Assembly (NCBI GenBank): GCA_028095005.1
Contig: CM051462.1
Coordinates: 231,650,473-231,714,472 of the forward strand
Source: Rhynchospora pubera
Taxonomy: Eukaryota > Streptophyta > Magnoliopsida > Poales > Cyperaceae
Direction: 5' to 3'
Length of the DNA stretch: 64,000 nucleotides
The notes beneath the pieces are model-generated. The model made no database searches. It saw only the letters and a program-made list of their open reading frames with translations, and was not told where the DNA came from. The translations under genes and the position numbers were made by a program. The first letter of the stretch is position 1; each line of letters starts with the position of its first letter. Shown piece after piece: positions 23,523 through 34,315 of the stretch.

Positions 23523-24962
23523 TTACTCACTGACCGGAGCATTCTTCTTCCAATTGTTTGCTACCTCCTCCAATGCTTGATAAGATGCCCCACCAACTGC
23601 CAGTGCACTTGACGCTGCCTCTTGCAACTCCTTCACCTTGCTCCGCATCCTCTTCCCATTCACCCCTTCCATCAAATCTCTGACAACCCTTGCAACTTCA
23701 CCTCTCTCCACTATCCCATCCTCACTTTCCTTTGGCCTTAGTGCAATCCCAATTCCCACCGACAACATCACCGTATTCATGTGCTGTTCTGCATAAAGCG
23801 GCCATGAAATCATTGGCACACCATGAATAACACTCTCTAGTGTTGAGTTCCACCCACCGTGTAACAAAAACCCACCAGTTGCCTTGTGGTTTAGAATTCT
23901 CACCTGAGGTGCCCATGAAGGTATCACCATACCAACCTCTTTTGTCCTCTCTATGAACCCTTCTGGTAAATAGCTTATTGGGCTTTCTTGATTTCCTAAT
24001 CCAAAAAAGGTACCATTTTTTTCGCTATCGCTCGGTGTGCGAACAACCCACAAGAACCTCTGTCCACTTTCTTCCAGACCGAAAGCAATCTCTCGTATCT
24101 GTTCAATTTTCAAGGTTCCGCCGCTGCCGAATGAAATAAACAATACGGAGCTGTCTGGTTGTTTGTCCAGCCATGGCAAGCATCCAAATTCATCTGCTTC
24201 ACCCATGTCAGATCGTACGAAAGGTCCTACTTCATATGCTGGTTGAGGTCCATGCTTCCTGTTTCTGAATGCTTTGGCAGTTTCAGGCTCCATGTTCTCA
24301 AAGGTGTTCAGGAGAAAACCCTCAGCATTTACATACCCCTTGGCAAGATGCAAAATCCATTTGTAGACCTCACTAGTACGGTCCCTTGCCGGGTCGATAA
24401 AATCTTTCCCCCATAATGGGACACAACCAGGGAGATGCAAAGGCTCAGGGAGGTCACGGTACTGACACGTGGTGGTTTCATCTAAATGAGGGAGGTGAAG
24501 CATGAAAGCAAGGAATGCCAAGTTGGTCGTGACAAAAAGAAAATGTGGTATGGACAGTTCTTTTGCAATAGGAATGGTATCTGGACAAAAGAAGTCAGGA
24601 ACAAATGCGACTAGTTTATTTGATTTGTGCAGGGATTGAAGAACTGACCGCACGTATGGTACCGACCTGTGGGTTAACACACAAATACAGGTCTCTATAT
24701 TAGAATTTGGAGGGAGATCATCTAAGGAAATTAATGGAATGGAAACTGAAGAGATGGAGGGAGGAAGGGAGGCAAGAAAGTCGGATTGTGTAGGAGAAGA
24801 GAAGTTAGAGAAGGTGAGGAGTGTGGCTGAGAAGCCGTGTTGGTCGACGAACCACTTTACAAGCTCGACCATAGGAATGGCGTGGCCCATGCCGGGGCTA
24901 CTAAGAAAGGCAATGTGGGGCTGTTGGTTTCTGTTCTGAACTTCCCCCTTGACCATGGCCAT
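23523..24962 (-). CDS. UGT72-like UDP-glycosyltransferase copy B (intact)
   Basis: Single-exon family-1 glycosyltransferase, 479 aa, on the minus strand, full length for the group. Expected to move glucose from UDP-glucose to a hydroxyl of a small phenolic acceptor in the cytosol, as UGT72B (hydroquinone/arbutin-synthase-like) enzymes do; the acceptor is inferred. The N-terminal FLSSPGMGH holds the catalytic base His27; the partner aspartate is probably Asp123 in VAFVPDFF. The PSPG sugar-donor box is residues 350-393, from WAPQVRILNH to PLYAEQ. Position 20 of this box is Gly369 (HGGWNS) where the family has Cys (HCGWNS), a one-base TGT-to-GGT change shared with copy A but not with the gene at 60.7 kb. 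ATG at 24962 is chosen because it matches copy A and precedes the conserved start. Other key residues are present. Confidence 0.93.
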   Translation of the reverse strand: MAMVKGEVQNRNQQPHIAFLSSPGMGHAIPMVELVKWFVDQHGFSATLLTFSNFSSPTQSDFLASLPPSISSVSIPLISLDDLPPNSNIETCICVLTHRSVPYVRSVLQSLHKSNKLVAFVPDFFCPDTIPIAKELSIPHFLFVTTNLAFLAFMLHLPHLDETTTCQYRDLPEPLHLPGCVPLWGKDFIDPARDRTSEVYKWILHLAKGYVNAEGFLLNTFENMEPETAKAFRNRKHGPQPAYEVGPFVRSDMGEADEFGCLPWLDKQPDSSVLFISFGSGGTLKIEQIREIAFGLEESGQRFLWVVRTPSDSEKNGTFFGLGNQESPISYLPEGFIERTKEVGMVIPSWAPQVRILNHKATGGFLLHGGWNSTLESVIHGVPMISWPLYAEQHMNTVMLSVGIGIALRPKESEDGIVERGEVARVVRDLMEGVNGKRMRSKVKELQEAASSALAVGGASYQALEEVANNWKKNAPVSE

Positions 24963-25036
24963 TTCTTATTTTGAGTGGTGAATAAGCTAAATGAAAGGAA
25001 GTTAATTTTGGTGTGTTTTGTGTTTAGATATTTGGC

Positions 25037-25044
25037 GTATAAGC
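25037..25044 (-). promoter_or_regulatory. Candidate TATA box of UGT copy B
   Basis: GCTTATAC on the minus strand, about 78 nt before the ATG, conserved with copy A (15681-15688). Further upstream the shared promoter is cut by the insertions at about 25289 and 26214. Confidence 0.4.
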
Positions 25045-25383
25045 AGGCCGGGTTTGATGGACTCTTTCGATGTAGAGCTCTACGATTAGAAATGGAGCAG
25101 TTGGTGGCCTGTAGTTTTAAATTGACACAGGCTGTTGTGGTTTAAGTTGAGATATATATATACTAATTAAATTGCTAATACGATAAGAAATGGAGCTGTT
25201 GTGTTTTTAAGTTATAAGATATACTTTAAATTGCAAATAGAGTAATTAATATGGCGTTTGTCAAGTTCCGCATAATGATTTGCTAAAGGTATGGGTATGG
25301 ATAAATTAAGAAAAATTTTCGTTAATTTAACGAATACGGATACGAGTAAGAATTATTCCGTACCCATTATCTAATTAACAGGT

Positions 25384-25388
<5 letters not shown>

Positions 25389-25456
<68 letters not shown>
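25389..25456. repeat. (TA)n(GA)n microsatellite
   Basis: A TA run joins directly to a long GA run at the outer left end of the foldback element. The same TA/GA junction marks both ends of the elements at 18220-21984 and the left end at 21985. Confidence 0.9.
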
Positions 25457-25461
<5 letters not shown>

Positions 25462-25853
25462 TTCAATCAAAGCGTTTTGACCGGAGTCTCAGTTAAATCC
25501 CGTCAGATCTCAATTTTGAAAGTTCAAACGACCGATCCGAACCGTCAAATATGATCTCCATATTGAAATCTCCTTGCCGACCAAAATTTTCATTTTTTTT
25601 AATTTTTTAAGTATTTTTTTCGGATTTTCAAAAATCGTTAATCTAATTTGTTCTGAACCCTACAAAAATTGCTGTTTTTGAAAATCCGAAAAAAATACTT
25701 AAAAAATTCAAAAAAATGAAAATTTTGGCCGGCAAAGAGATTTCAATATGGAGATCATATTTGACGGTTCGGATCGGTCGTTTGAACTTTCAAAATTGAG
25801 AACCGACGGGGTTTAACTGAGACTCCGGTCAAAGCTCTTTGATTGAATCCATT
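25455..25853. mobile_element. Foldback MITE, (GA)n/CAAAGCG family, copy 2
   Basis: Left arm 'ttcaatcaaagcgttttgac' and right arm 'tcaaagctctttgattgaat' pair over about 180 bp per arm with few mismatches. The loop reads 'ttctgaaccctacaaaaatt'. The right tip continues 'ccattctctctatatata', giving the terminal motif TATATAGAGAGAATGGATTC. It is nested in a longer insertion (about 25289-26180) that copy A lacks and whose ends carry 'gtatgggtatgg' and 'ccataccgtacccattc'. Confidence 0.85.
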
Positions 25854-26234
25854 CTCTCTATATATATAATCATATAATTAGCATATCTTGTAAGATATGG
25901 TACTAGTTTTGATATGCATCGAAATTTATTTACGTTGGCGAAAAAAAATAATTTGCACTCTATTATGTTATAATTTATAATTAGTTATATATATTTTTTA
26001 ATGTCAAATAGAATGTAGGTAAAATTATTTTTTAACGGGCACGGAAAGACTGTGGGTAAAAAAATTTTATTTTATTTTTTTTAAGAAAAACAAAGATCAT
26101 ACTCTTGTTTGGATAAAAAAAATTTTAACGAGTGTACTGGATATAAAATTACTTTCCGCCTACCATACCGTACCCATTCATATTCCTATATATGAATCAG
26201 GCGAGTCACCTTACACTACGGGAAAAAGGACCTT

Positions 26235-26705
26235 CTGTAACGACACTTCTGTAACGATTTTTGAAATAACCGTTACAGAATAGTGAGGCATTAGGCGGGA
26301 AAATTGGCGCCACAAATCTGTAACGGTTATTATTAAACAACCGTAATAACATTTCCGTCATGGTCAGGGAAAAAAATGCATCAACCTTCTGTAACGGTTG
26401 TTGGATTAGAACCGTTACAGATTTCTTATATTCTGTAACGGTTATTATCTATCAACCGTTACAGAAAAGAAAAAAGAAATATATTAATATCAACCATCTT
26501 CTGTAACGGTTATTAGCAAATAACCGTTACAGTAGGTTAACGTTTTTTTTTATTTTTTTAATGATTCTGTAACGGTTATTTTCTAATAACCGTTACATAT
26601 TTTAGCACGAATTTTATTAATGTTTTTATGATTCTATAACGGCTTTTTTTTATATTTTTATGATTCTGTAACGGTTATTTTTTAATAACCGTTACAGAAT
26701 AGTTT
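26235..26705. repeat. Left sub-terminal TGTAACGG array
   Basis: Units of 'tctgtaacggttatt' followed by the complement 'aataaccgttacag', each a short palindrome, with variable spacers. They match the arrays at 31630-32010 and 37910-38340. Confidence 0.9.
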
Positions 26706-27260
26706 GTTCTGTATTTAGGTCTTCTCCCCATCCCAACAAACTCACAGCTAGAGCGCCGCATCACTTAACTCTTTTCTGATCTTCTCATTTATTGCGAATT
26801 TGTGGTGGTGGCTTCACTCCAAAAAAATAGCCAAAAATTTCTAAAAATTATGAAAAAATAATAATTAGAAAGAGAATAAGAAGGAGAGCAGATTTAAGGT
26901 AAAAAAAATTAAATTTGAACCGTAATTTTTTTTTTACATTTTTTTCTTATTTATTTCGATTTTTTCATTAATTTAATGGTTATTTTTGTTTTTTTATATA
27001 TTTCAAGATATCATTGAATAGGAGAAGATCTTACATCGGCCGGATAAGTCGCACGATTCAACGGATCGGAAGGCACACAATTGAAAGTATATTTTCATGA
27101 ACTTCTCTTTTTTAAAATTATTTGCATTTCGTTAATAATTTGCATATATATATATATAGGCATGAATTTCGTATTGTCATATAGGAACCAAATACCGGAA
27201 CTCAACTGAATTTAGGTCATTGCCCGTCCGAGATTAATCCATTAGGGATTAATCTCGGAT

Positions 27261-27513
27261 AGTACTCCCGGTCGGGAGTACTGCTCTTTGGATACGATCT
27301 GTCTCATTTAGGACAGCGAGTTGTACGTTAGATGCAATGTGTTGTCTGAGAAAAATTCGGCGGCATTTCCCTTGTGTTCCCACGGATACGTACGCACGAG
27401 CAATCGTGTGTTGGCGTATTCAGGGAACATAAGGGGAAATGCTGCCGAATTTTTCTCAGATAGCACATTGCATCTAACGTACGCTCGCTAATGAGGCAGA
27501 GTATCCAAAGAGC
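27261..27513. repeat. Hairpin-forming leader of the CACTA transposase gene
   Basis: Two nested structures: a perfect palindrome agtactcccggtcgggagta at about 27261, and an inverted repeat of about 105 bp per arm (left from 27283 'gctctttggatac', right ending 27513 'gtatccaaagagc'). It lies just before the transposase start, so the leader transcript could fold strongly. Confidence 0.8.
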
Positions 27514-27600
27514 GGGCTAGGATGGTGACCGGTCCGAAAACCTAATATGACAAATTGGTCCGAAACCCTAATAATTTGCCTAAATTTTATTGTTCAGATG

Positions 27601-30600
27601 GATCGGACGTGGATGTACTCAAGTAATCGATGCTCGTCTACATTTTTGAGAGGACTTGAAGAATTTATGGTTTGTGCTAAAGAGAATTTGAAAATGAAAG
27701 AAGATGATAAAATGTATTGTCCTTGTCGTGTTTGTCAGAATTTGTTGAAGTGGTCTAATTTTGAAGAAGTGAAGGCTCATTTGATTATAAATGGATTTCA
27801 ACCGGATTATAGTCGGTGGACACTCCATGGAGAGAATGGGGGGGATAGTACTAGCACAAATGTATTGGTTTCTGTGTATGAGGAAGAAAATGTATCATTG
27901 GATGATGAAATTGATGATGTCAATGTATTTGATGATGAGAATGTAGATGATGATAGAAATGTAGATAACTCAGAATTTAATGCCGATTTAGATGAAATTG
28001 TGAACAATGTGGATGAAAATTTTGTTGATAATGTTGAAATTTTTGGTATGTTACGTGAAGAAGATAAAATAGCTTTATATCCTGGTTGTGAATTATCAAA
28101 ACTTAATGCTGTTTTCAAATTGTTCAATCTTAAAGCCAAAAATGGATGGAGTGATGCGAGTTTCACATCTTTGCTCAAACTATTACATAAAGAATTTCTT
28201 CCAAAAGATAACCAGTTGCCAGATTCAATTTATAAGGCTAAAAAGATGTTATGTCCTTTAAAAATTGGAGTTGAGAGAATTCATGCATGTCCAAATGACT
28301 GCATATTATTCCGGAATGAGTACGGAGACTTGCATAAATGTCCAAAGTGTAATGCGTAACGGTATAAACCGAGGGACGATCAAATTGAAGATGAAGGTAG
28401 TAAGGGACCAGCTGCAAAAGTGGTGTTTTATCTACCAATAATACCAAGATTTCAGCGGCTTTTCTCTAACGCGAAGGATGCCAAATTGTTAAGATGGCAC
28501 GCGACTGCAGGAAAAAAGGCGATGGCATGCTCAGACACCCAGCAGACTCTCCAGATTGGATAAATATAGATATGGAATTTGAAGATTTCGGCAGTGAACC
28601 TAGAAATTTGAGATTGGGTTTATGTACAGACGGGATGAATCCTTACGGCAACATGAGTAGCCGGCAGACTACATGGCCGGTTTTATTGTGTATTTACAAT
28701 CTTCCTCCCTGGCTATGCATGAAAAGGAGATACATGATGATGCCCTTGTTGATTTCTGGTCCCAAGCAACCAGGTAATGATATAGATGTGTACTTGGCTC
28801 CATTAATAGATGACCTTGGTGAATTGTGGCAGAATGGAGTGAAAATATACGATGCACACTCTAGAAGTGAGTTTAACCTCCGTGCCATGATATTTTGCAC
28901 AATCAATGATTTTCCTGCATACGGAAACCTGTCAGGGTATAGGAATAAAGGAGCGAAAGCGTGTCCTATTTGCATGGAAAACACCCATTCTGTGTACTTG
29001 AAAAACTCCAGAAAAAATGTTTACTTGGGACACCGGAGGTTTATTAAGAACCGCAATCACCCTTACCGTCGAGACAAGGAAAGGTTTGACGGTACTGTAG
29101 AAAAAGACAAGGCCCCAATACCGTTATCCGGTTCAGGGGTGTATCGACAGGTGAAGGACATTAATGTAAAATTTGGTAAGAAATTTGCAAATGAGATACC
29201 CAAGGGGATATGGAAGAAGAAATCTATATTCTGGAATCTTGAATATTGGCAGAGTTTGGAGATTAGGCATTGCTTAGATGCGATGCACATAATAAATAAC
29301 ATATGTGAAGCTTTGATTGGTTGCATGTTGGAAATTCAAGGAAAAACTAAAGATGGCGTAAATGCGAGGAAGGACATGGTTGAAATGGGGATCCGGCAAG
29401 AACTAGCGGCACAAGATAAGGGAAAAAGTCGAACTTAGCTACCTGCAGCACAATTTAATTTATCAAAGCAAGAGAAAAAAAGCTTATTAGAATGCCTGAA
29501 ATCTATTAAGGTTCCTACTGGTTATTCCTCGAATATATCAAGAAAGGTTTCTATTAAGGACAACAAATTACTTGGTATGAAGTCACATGATTATCACGTC
29601 CTACTGACCCAGTTATTTCCGGTCGCAATTAGAGGAATTCTAAGAGAAGAAGTGAGGAAAACCATCACTAAGTTGTGTTTTTTCTTTAATTCCATTTGCT
29701 CTAAAGTGATTGATCCGAATAGTTTGGACAAGTTACAAGAAGGTGTTGTACTAACCCTATGTGAGCTTGAGATGTACTTTCCGCCATCGTTTTTTGACTC
29801 CATGGTGCATTTGACCATTCATTTAGTTAGAGAGATAAAAATGTGTGGTCCTGTATTTCTACGATACATGTATCCTTTCGAAAGAGCCATGGGTCAATTG
29901 AAGGGGCTTGTTCGTAGCCGATCTAAACCAGAAGGAAGCATAGTGGAAGGATATGTGGCCGAGGAGGTTATTGAGTACTACACCGATTATTTGCAGGATG
30001 TACAACCAATCGGTCTTCCAAAGTTTCGACATGAGGGTAGACTTGAAGGAAAAGGTTATATATTAACTTCCAATGTTCACCTTATTTAGCACAAATGTTC
30101 ATTTAAAGCACAATATTTGTTCACCTTATTTAGCACAAATGTTAAAGCACAATATTTGTTCACCTTATTTAGCACAAATGTTAAAGCACAATATTTGTTC
30201 ACCTTATTTAGCACAAATGTTCACTTAAAGCACAATATTTGTTCACCTTTTTTAGCACAAATGTTCACTTAAAGCACAATATTTGTTCACCTTATTTAGC
30301 ACAAATGTTCACTTAAAGCACAATATTTGTTCACCTTATTTAGCACAAATGTTCACCTTTCAGGTACAATTGGAGCTAGTACTCATATACCGGATCTTGC
30401 AATGAGAACCAAAGCACATATGAAAGTTCTCCAACATCTTGCTATTGTGGCGCCTTACATCAATGAACATCTAATCGAGTTACGTGAACAATACCCTTCT
30501 TACACCGAAAACTTGATTACCATAGAGCATGAAATAAAATTTGTCCAATGGCTAGAAGATAAAGTCCAGTCCCAGTTGAAAGAAGGAACAGAGGTCGATG

Positions 30601-31287
30601 AAACCGTGAAATGGTTATCCAGACGTCCTGATGCCGTGGTCGAGACATACCAAGGGTATGACTTGAATGGATTTACCTGGTACACAAGGAAACAGGATGG
30701 TAAAAGTGCCGTGCAAAATAGCGGAGTCACTGTTGTAGCTTTATCTAGTGATAATGTTAGGTCGGCTACTTATTATGGGTGGATCGAGGAGATTTGGGAA
30801 CTAGATTACCTGAAATTTAAGATACCCTTATTCAAGTGTGCATGGATCGACAACGGTCACGGTGGAGTTAAAAAAGACAAGATGTGGTTTATAACTGTTG
30901 ACTTCAATAAAAGGGCTTATCGAGACGATCCGTTTATACTTGCAAATAAGCAAGCAATGCAAGTTTTTTACATTCAAGATCCGGCGGATAAGAAAAGACA
31001 TGTTGTGCTTCAAGTTAAATGTTCATCTTATTTAAGTACAAATGTTCACCTTATTGAGTACAAATGTTCATCTTATTTATTACTTGCCACTTTCAGGAAA
31101 AAGACGTATTGTCGGTGTTAGTGATGTCGTAGATGAAGAAGCATACGACCACTTCGAGGAAATACCTCCTTTTTCTATCGGTATCGACGATACATCACAG
31201 CCAGTATCGATCAGTTATAGGCGTACAGATAACACCGAAGGCGTGTGGGTCGATACGCGGAGGAAAAAAAAGAAAGTAGCTACATAA
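27601..31287 (+). pseudogene. TNPD/tnp2-type CACTA transposase, disrupted
   Basis: Catalytic transposase of En/Spm elements. Order seen: transposase-associated domain (MDRTWMYSSNR, then YCPCRVCQN), tnp2 core (ADSPDWINIDMEFEDFGSEP; LCTDGMNPYGNMSS; GPKQPGNDIDVYLAPLIDD; FCTINDFPAYGNLSGY), a DUF4218-like part (LCELEMYFPPSFFDSMVHLT) and a DUF4216-like part (WFITVDFNKRAYRDDPF). Damage: in-frame TAA at 28357-28359, a frameshift near 28490-28500, in-frame TAG at 29436-29438. A good intron runs 30055-30363 (GT-AG). The next junction (31014 to 31096) leaves the phase off by one, so a further small loss is likely. Without full transposase the element would depend on a sister copy. Confidence 0.9.
30070..30360 (+). 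repeat. Minisatellite in the transposase intron
   Basis: Units of about 45-57 bp built from 'ttcaccttatttagcacaaa', 'tgttcacttaaagcac' and 'aatatttg', about six copies. They fill almost the entire intron. Related phrases recur in the next intron (31020-31080). Confidence 0.9.
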
Positions 31288-31629
31288 TCACATGTGAGTT
31301 AAAAAACTAATATAAATTATTCTTAACATATATGTGCTAAATTGTTATATATGTTAATATTTTTATTTTTATTTTTTTGCAGGTCATTAATTGGTGAAAT
31401 TTAACATATATGTGCTAATTTATTTTTAATTTTTGTTTAACATTCTAAATTGTTGAACTTATTATTTAACATTTTGTTGAACAATATTATTTAAAATTTC
31501 AAAATTATTATTTGTTGAACTTAAATGTAACAGTCAGTCAAAATCACTTAATTAAATTTTCAAAATCACTTAATTAAATGTAACATTTCAAAATTATTTT
31601 TAACATTTTATTATATAAAAACGTTTGGA
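31288..31629. other. AT-rich spacer between the transposase and the middle array
   Basis: No open frame. Short repeats of 'aaattgttgaactt' and 'aaaatcacttaatta'. Presumably the 3' untranslated region of the transposase transcript. Confidence 0.5.
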
Positions 31630-32010
31630 CTTCTGTAACGGTTACTAGCTAATAACCGTTACAGAAGAGGTCTAATCTGTAACGGTTATTAGCTAATAAC
31701 CGTTACAGAATGTTATATATATAAAAACGTTTGGTCTTCTGTAACGGTTACTAGCTAATAACCGTTACAGATTAGACCTCTTCTGTGACGGTTATTAGCT
31801 AGTAACCGTTACAGAAGTCCAAACGTTTTTATATAATAAAATGTTAAAAATAATGAAATTAAACTAATCTGTAACGGTTATTAGCTAATAACCGTTACAG
31901 AAGGTTATATGTAAAAAACATTTGACCTTCCATAACGGTTATTAGCTAATAACCGTTACAGATTAGCCTCTTCTGTAACGGTTATTAGCTAATAACCGTT
32001 ACAGAAGGTT
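31630..32010. repeat. Internal array of sub-terminal-type palindromes
   Basis: At least seven palindromes of 'tctgtaacggttattagcta' plus complement, some in head-to-head blocks that make a larger inverted repeat around 31740. They have the same motif as the two element ends, but lie between the transposase and the second gene, directly upstream of a CT-rich leader. Confidence 0.9.
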
Positions 32011-32540
32011 GAACCCTTTATTAATAACCAGCCTGGCTTGTGTCTCTTCGTCACTGCTTTCTAAACTCGATCGAGCACCTCTTTCTTAAGCCTCTCTCGA
32101 ACGACAGAAGCAAAACCCTAACTCTCTCTCGTGACACTCGGCGGCTTCCCTCTCTCTCTCTCAAAGGTAAACCCCTCTCTGCCTCCTTCCTCCTTCCTCT
32201 CCTTCTCTGTCTCCTCTTCCTCTCTCTCTCTCACTGACTCCCTCTCACTCTTTGTCTTTCTCTCAACTCCGACAGCACCTCCGACAGCACCTACTCTCTT
32301 TGCCGCTCTCTCAACTCCAACAACACCTCCCCTCTCTCTCTCAGGTAAACTCTCTGTCTCCTCTTCCTCTCCCTCTGTCTCCTTTTCCTCTCTCTCTCTT
32401 TGTCTCCTCTTCCTCTCTCTCTCCCACTGACTCCATCTCACTCTTTGTCTCTCTCGATTACAGATCAACCTCCATCTCGCTCTCTCAACTCCGACAGCAA
32501 CTTCTCTCTCTCTCTCATCTGGTTAGCCTCATCTCTCTCA
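32011..32540 (+). promoter_or_regulatory. CT-rich leader/promoter region of the second CACTA gene
   Basis: Directly follows the middle array. Long 'ctctctctc' runs with 'aaaccctaactctc' resemble plant 5' leaders. Candidate donor sites follow 'tctctcaaag' and 'tctctctcag'. The several overlapping Ser/Leu/Pro frames here are read-through of the CT repeat, not genes. Confidence 0.5.
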
Positions 32541-32544
32541 AATT

Positions 32545-33115
32545 TTAATTTAATAGGGACTGAAATGCAAATGCTAGGAATCGTGGTTTTTTGTGCTTGG
32601 GGCTGAAATGCAAATGCTAGGAATTGTGGCTTTTTGTGCTTGGGGCTGAAATGCAAATGCTAGGAAGCAATTGAACTGAATTTGCGGCTAATGCAAATGC
32701 AAATGCTTTGATTTACTAACAGGGACTGAATTGATTGAACTGTATTTGGGGCTGAAATGCAAATGCTAGGAATTGATTGAACTGTTTGTGCTTTGATTTA
32801 CTAAATGTTAGGAATTAATTGAACTGTTTGTGCTTTGATTAATAGAATTTGGGGCTGTTTTGGGGCTAATATGCACATGTCAATTTTTAGAACTGTTTGT
32901 GCTTTGATTTACTAAATGTTAGGAATTAATTGAACTGTTTGTGCTTTGATTAATGGAATTTGGGGCTGTTTTGGGGCTAATATGCACATGTCAATTTTTA
33001 GAACTGTTTGTGCTTTGATTTACTAAATGTTAGGAATTAATTGAACTGTTTGTGCTTTGATTAATGGAATTTGGGGCTGTTTTGGGGCTAATATGCACAT
33101 GTCAATTTTTAGAAA
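32545..33115 (+). repeat. Tandem repeats, 52-bp and 111-bp units
   Basis: First, about three units of 'ggggctgaaatgcaaatgct' spaced about 52 bp; then three units of a 111-bp repeat containing 'ggggctaatatgcacatgtc' (near 32871, 32982 and 33093). Probably inside an intron of the leader. Confidence 0.85.
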
Positions 33116-33281
33116 TATGATATGCAAATTTTAGAAATGCGGGGACTAATATGCAAATGTCACTTACAATTGATTATTGAAAATATGCTTGATAATTTAG
33201 AATTTAATTTAATTAGATATATATGCATTGTGAATTGATTATGAATAAGGAGTTAAGAAATTTATTTAAAATGAAAATTAG

Positions 33282-33536
33282 ATGGAGAAGGATCAAAACG
33301 ACAATAAGGTGGGGGAGGAATCCAAGGTGGGGGAGGAAACACCTAAGGTGGTGTCAAAAAGGGTCCCGTTTTACGGACCTCTCAAAAGAAGGGCTGTCTC
33401 GGCTGTACGTCGTCTTCCTCCAGGCTGTGAAAGGGGTCCTGATTTTAGTATGGGAGTTAAAATAGATGAGGGATCCAGTGAGAATAAGGAGGTGGAGAAG
33501 AATAAGGAGGAGAAGAATAAGGAAGAGAAGAATTAG
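33282..33536 (+). CDS. Small ORF of the CACTA second unit, 84 aa, unknown
   Basis: ATG at 33282 follows an AG. The product is charged and starts MEKDQNDNKVGEESKVGEET. The middle has RVPFYGPLKRRAVSAVRRLP, and the end is a lysine/glutamate repeat (EKNKEEKN). I recognise no family. It could be a 5' coding exon or a separate short message of the second gene; in this frame it ends in TAG. It precedes the 94-aa ORF and shares its direction. Confidence 0.35.
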   Translation: MEKDQNDNKVGEESKVGEETPKVVSKRVPFYGPLKRRAVSAVRRLPPGCERGPDFSMGVKIDEGSSENKEVEKNKEEKNKEEKN

Positions 33537-33781
33537 GGTTGAATTGTCTTAGGAATTAATAAAATTATCTATGTTATTTTGTGTGAACTTTATTTATGTA
33601 ATTTGAAGTTTATGTTATTTGTGTATGAATTCATGTTTGAATATTAGTGTGTTTTAATTAAATGAATTTTAAATTTATGTATTTTTAATTATTTGAATTT
33701 TAAACTTGTTCATGTTTGAATAAATTGAACATTGCGCCAAACATTAATATATATTATATATGGTGTTTTAATTAGGTAGTA
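33537..33781. other. AT-rich spacer, probably an intron or 3' flank
   Basis: No frame. Repeats of 'gaattttaaa' and 'catgtttgaa'. It ends 'aattaggtagta' just before the next ATG. Confidence 0.4.
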
Positions 33782-34066
33782 ATGGAGAAAGGTGAAGGAA
33801 GCAATTCAAAGGGGAAAAAGCCGATCGAACGAGTCTATGTTAGGCGCAATGTTCGTGCCAATCCATCCTCTCAAAACCAGACGAACCAAAACCAAGCCTC
33901 TCAAAACCAGGGGCAACCGAGCCTCTCAAAATATGAAAAACATGCAATTTTTTTCAAGCTTTTGATTGACAAGTTTGTGGCACCGTACACAGAATGGAGA
34001 GAAGAAGTCATTGTTTTGTCGGATGATGATGATGAAGTCATTGTTTTGTCGGATGATGAAGACTAG
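33782..34066 (+). CDS. Small CACTA-encoded protein with two SUMO-interaction-like motifs, 94 aa
   Basis: Basic, Asn/Gln-rich start (MEKGEGSNSKGKKPIERVYV, then SQNQTNQNQASQNQGQ), a short hydrophobic patch (KHAIFFKLLIDKFVAPY), and a tail with two copies of VIVLSDD: VIVLSDDDD at residues 76-84 and VIVLSDDED at 86-94, ending in the stop. A hydrophobic V-I-V-L core followed by Ser and acidic residues is the classic SUMO-interaction motif. It lies 250 bp before a gene that ends in a Ulp1-like protease domain, and in the same direction. The duplicated coding text suggests a local duplication kept in frame. Binding to SUMO is an inference; the protein may be a separate product or part of a longer spliced one. 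Confidence 0.5.
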   Translation: MEKGEGSNSKGKKPIERVYVRRNVRANPSSQNQTNQNQASQNQGQPSLSKYEKHAIFFKLLIDKFVAPYTEWREEVIVLSDDDDEVIVLSDDED

Positions 34067-34315
34067 TTTTAGAATTTAGATTTATGTTTGGTTTAGTATT
34101 AGGGTTTCTTATCCAACTGAATGTTTATGTTTATGTTAATGTATTTTGTTATTTGAGATTGAACTTGTCGTTTAATGTTTATGTTTATGTTAATATATTT
34201 TGTTTATGTTGTTAATGTTTATGTTTATGTTTGTTTATGTTTATGTTTATGTTTGTTTATGTTTATGTTAACTTAATTGATTGTTTTCATTGTTGTTAAT
34301 TATTTGTTAATAGAT
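34067..34315. repeat. TTATGT-rich simple repeat spacer
   Basis: Many copies of 'tgtttatgtttatgtt' between the 94-aa ORF and the next ATG. Low complexity, ends with 'tgttaatag' just before the start codon, a possible acceptor. Confidence 0.8.

Noticed and set aside
30060..30360. Possible CRISPR-like direct repeat array
   Set aside because: Units vary in length without unique spacers and lie in an intron of a plant transposase; it is a minisatellite.
32118..32468. Arg/Glu-rich - strand frame and Ser/Leu-rich + strand frames
   Set aside because: Both are readings of a CT-rich leader.
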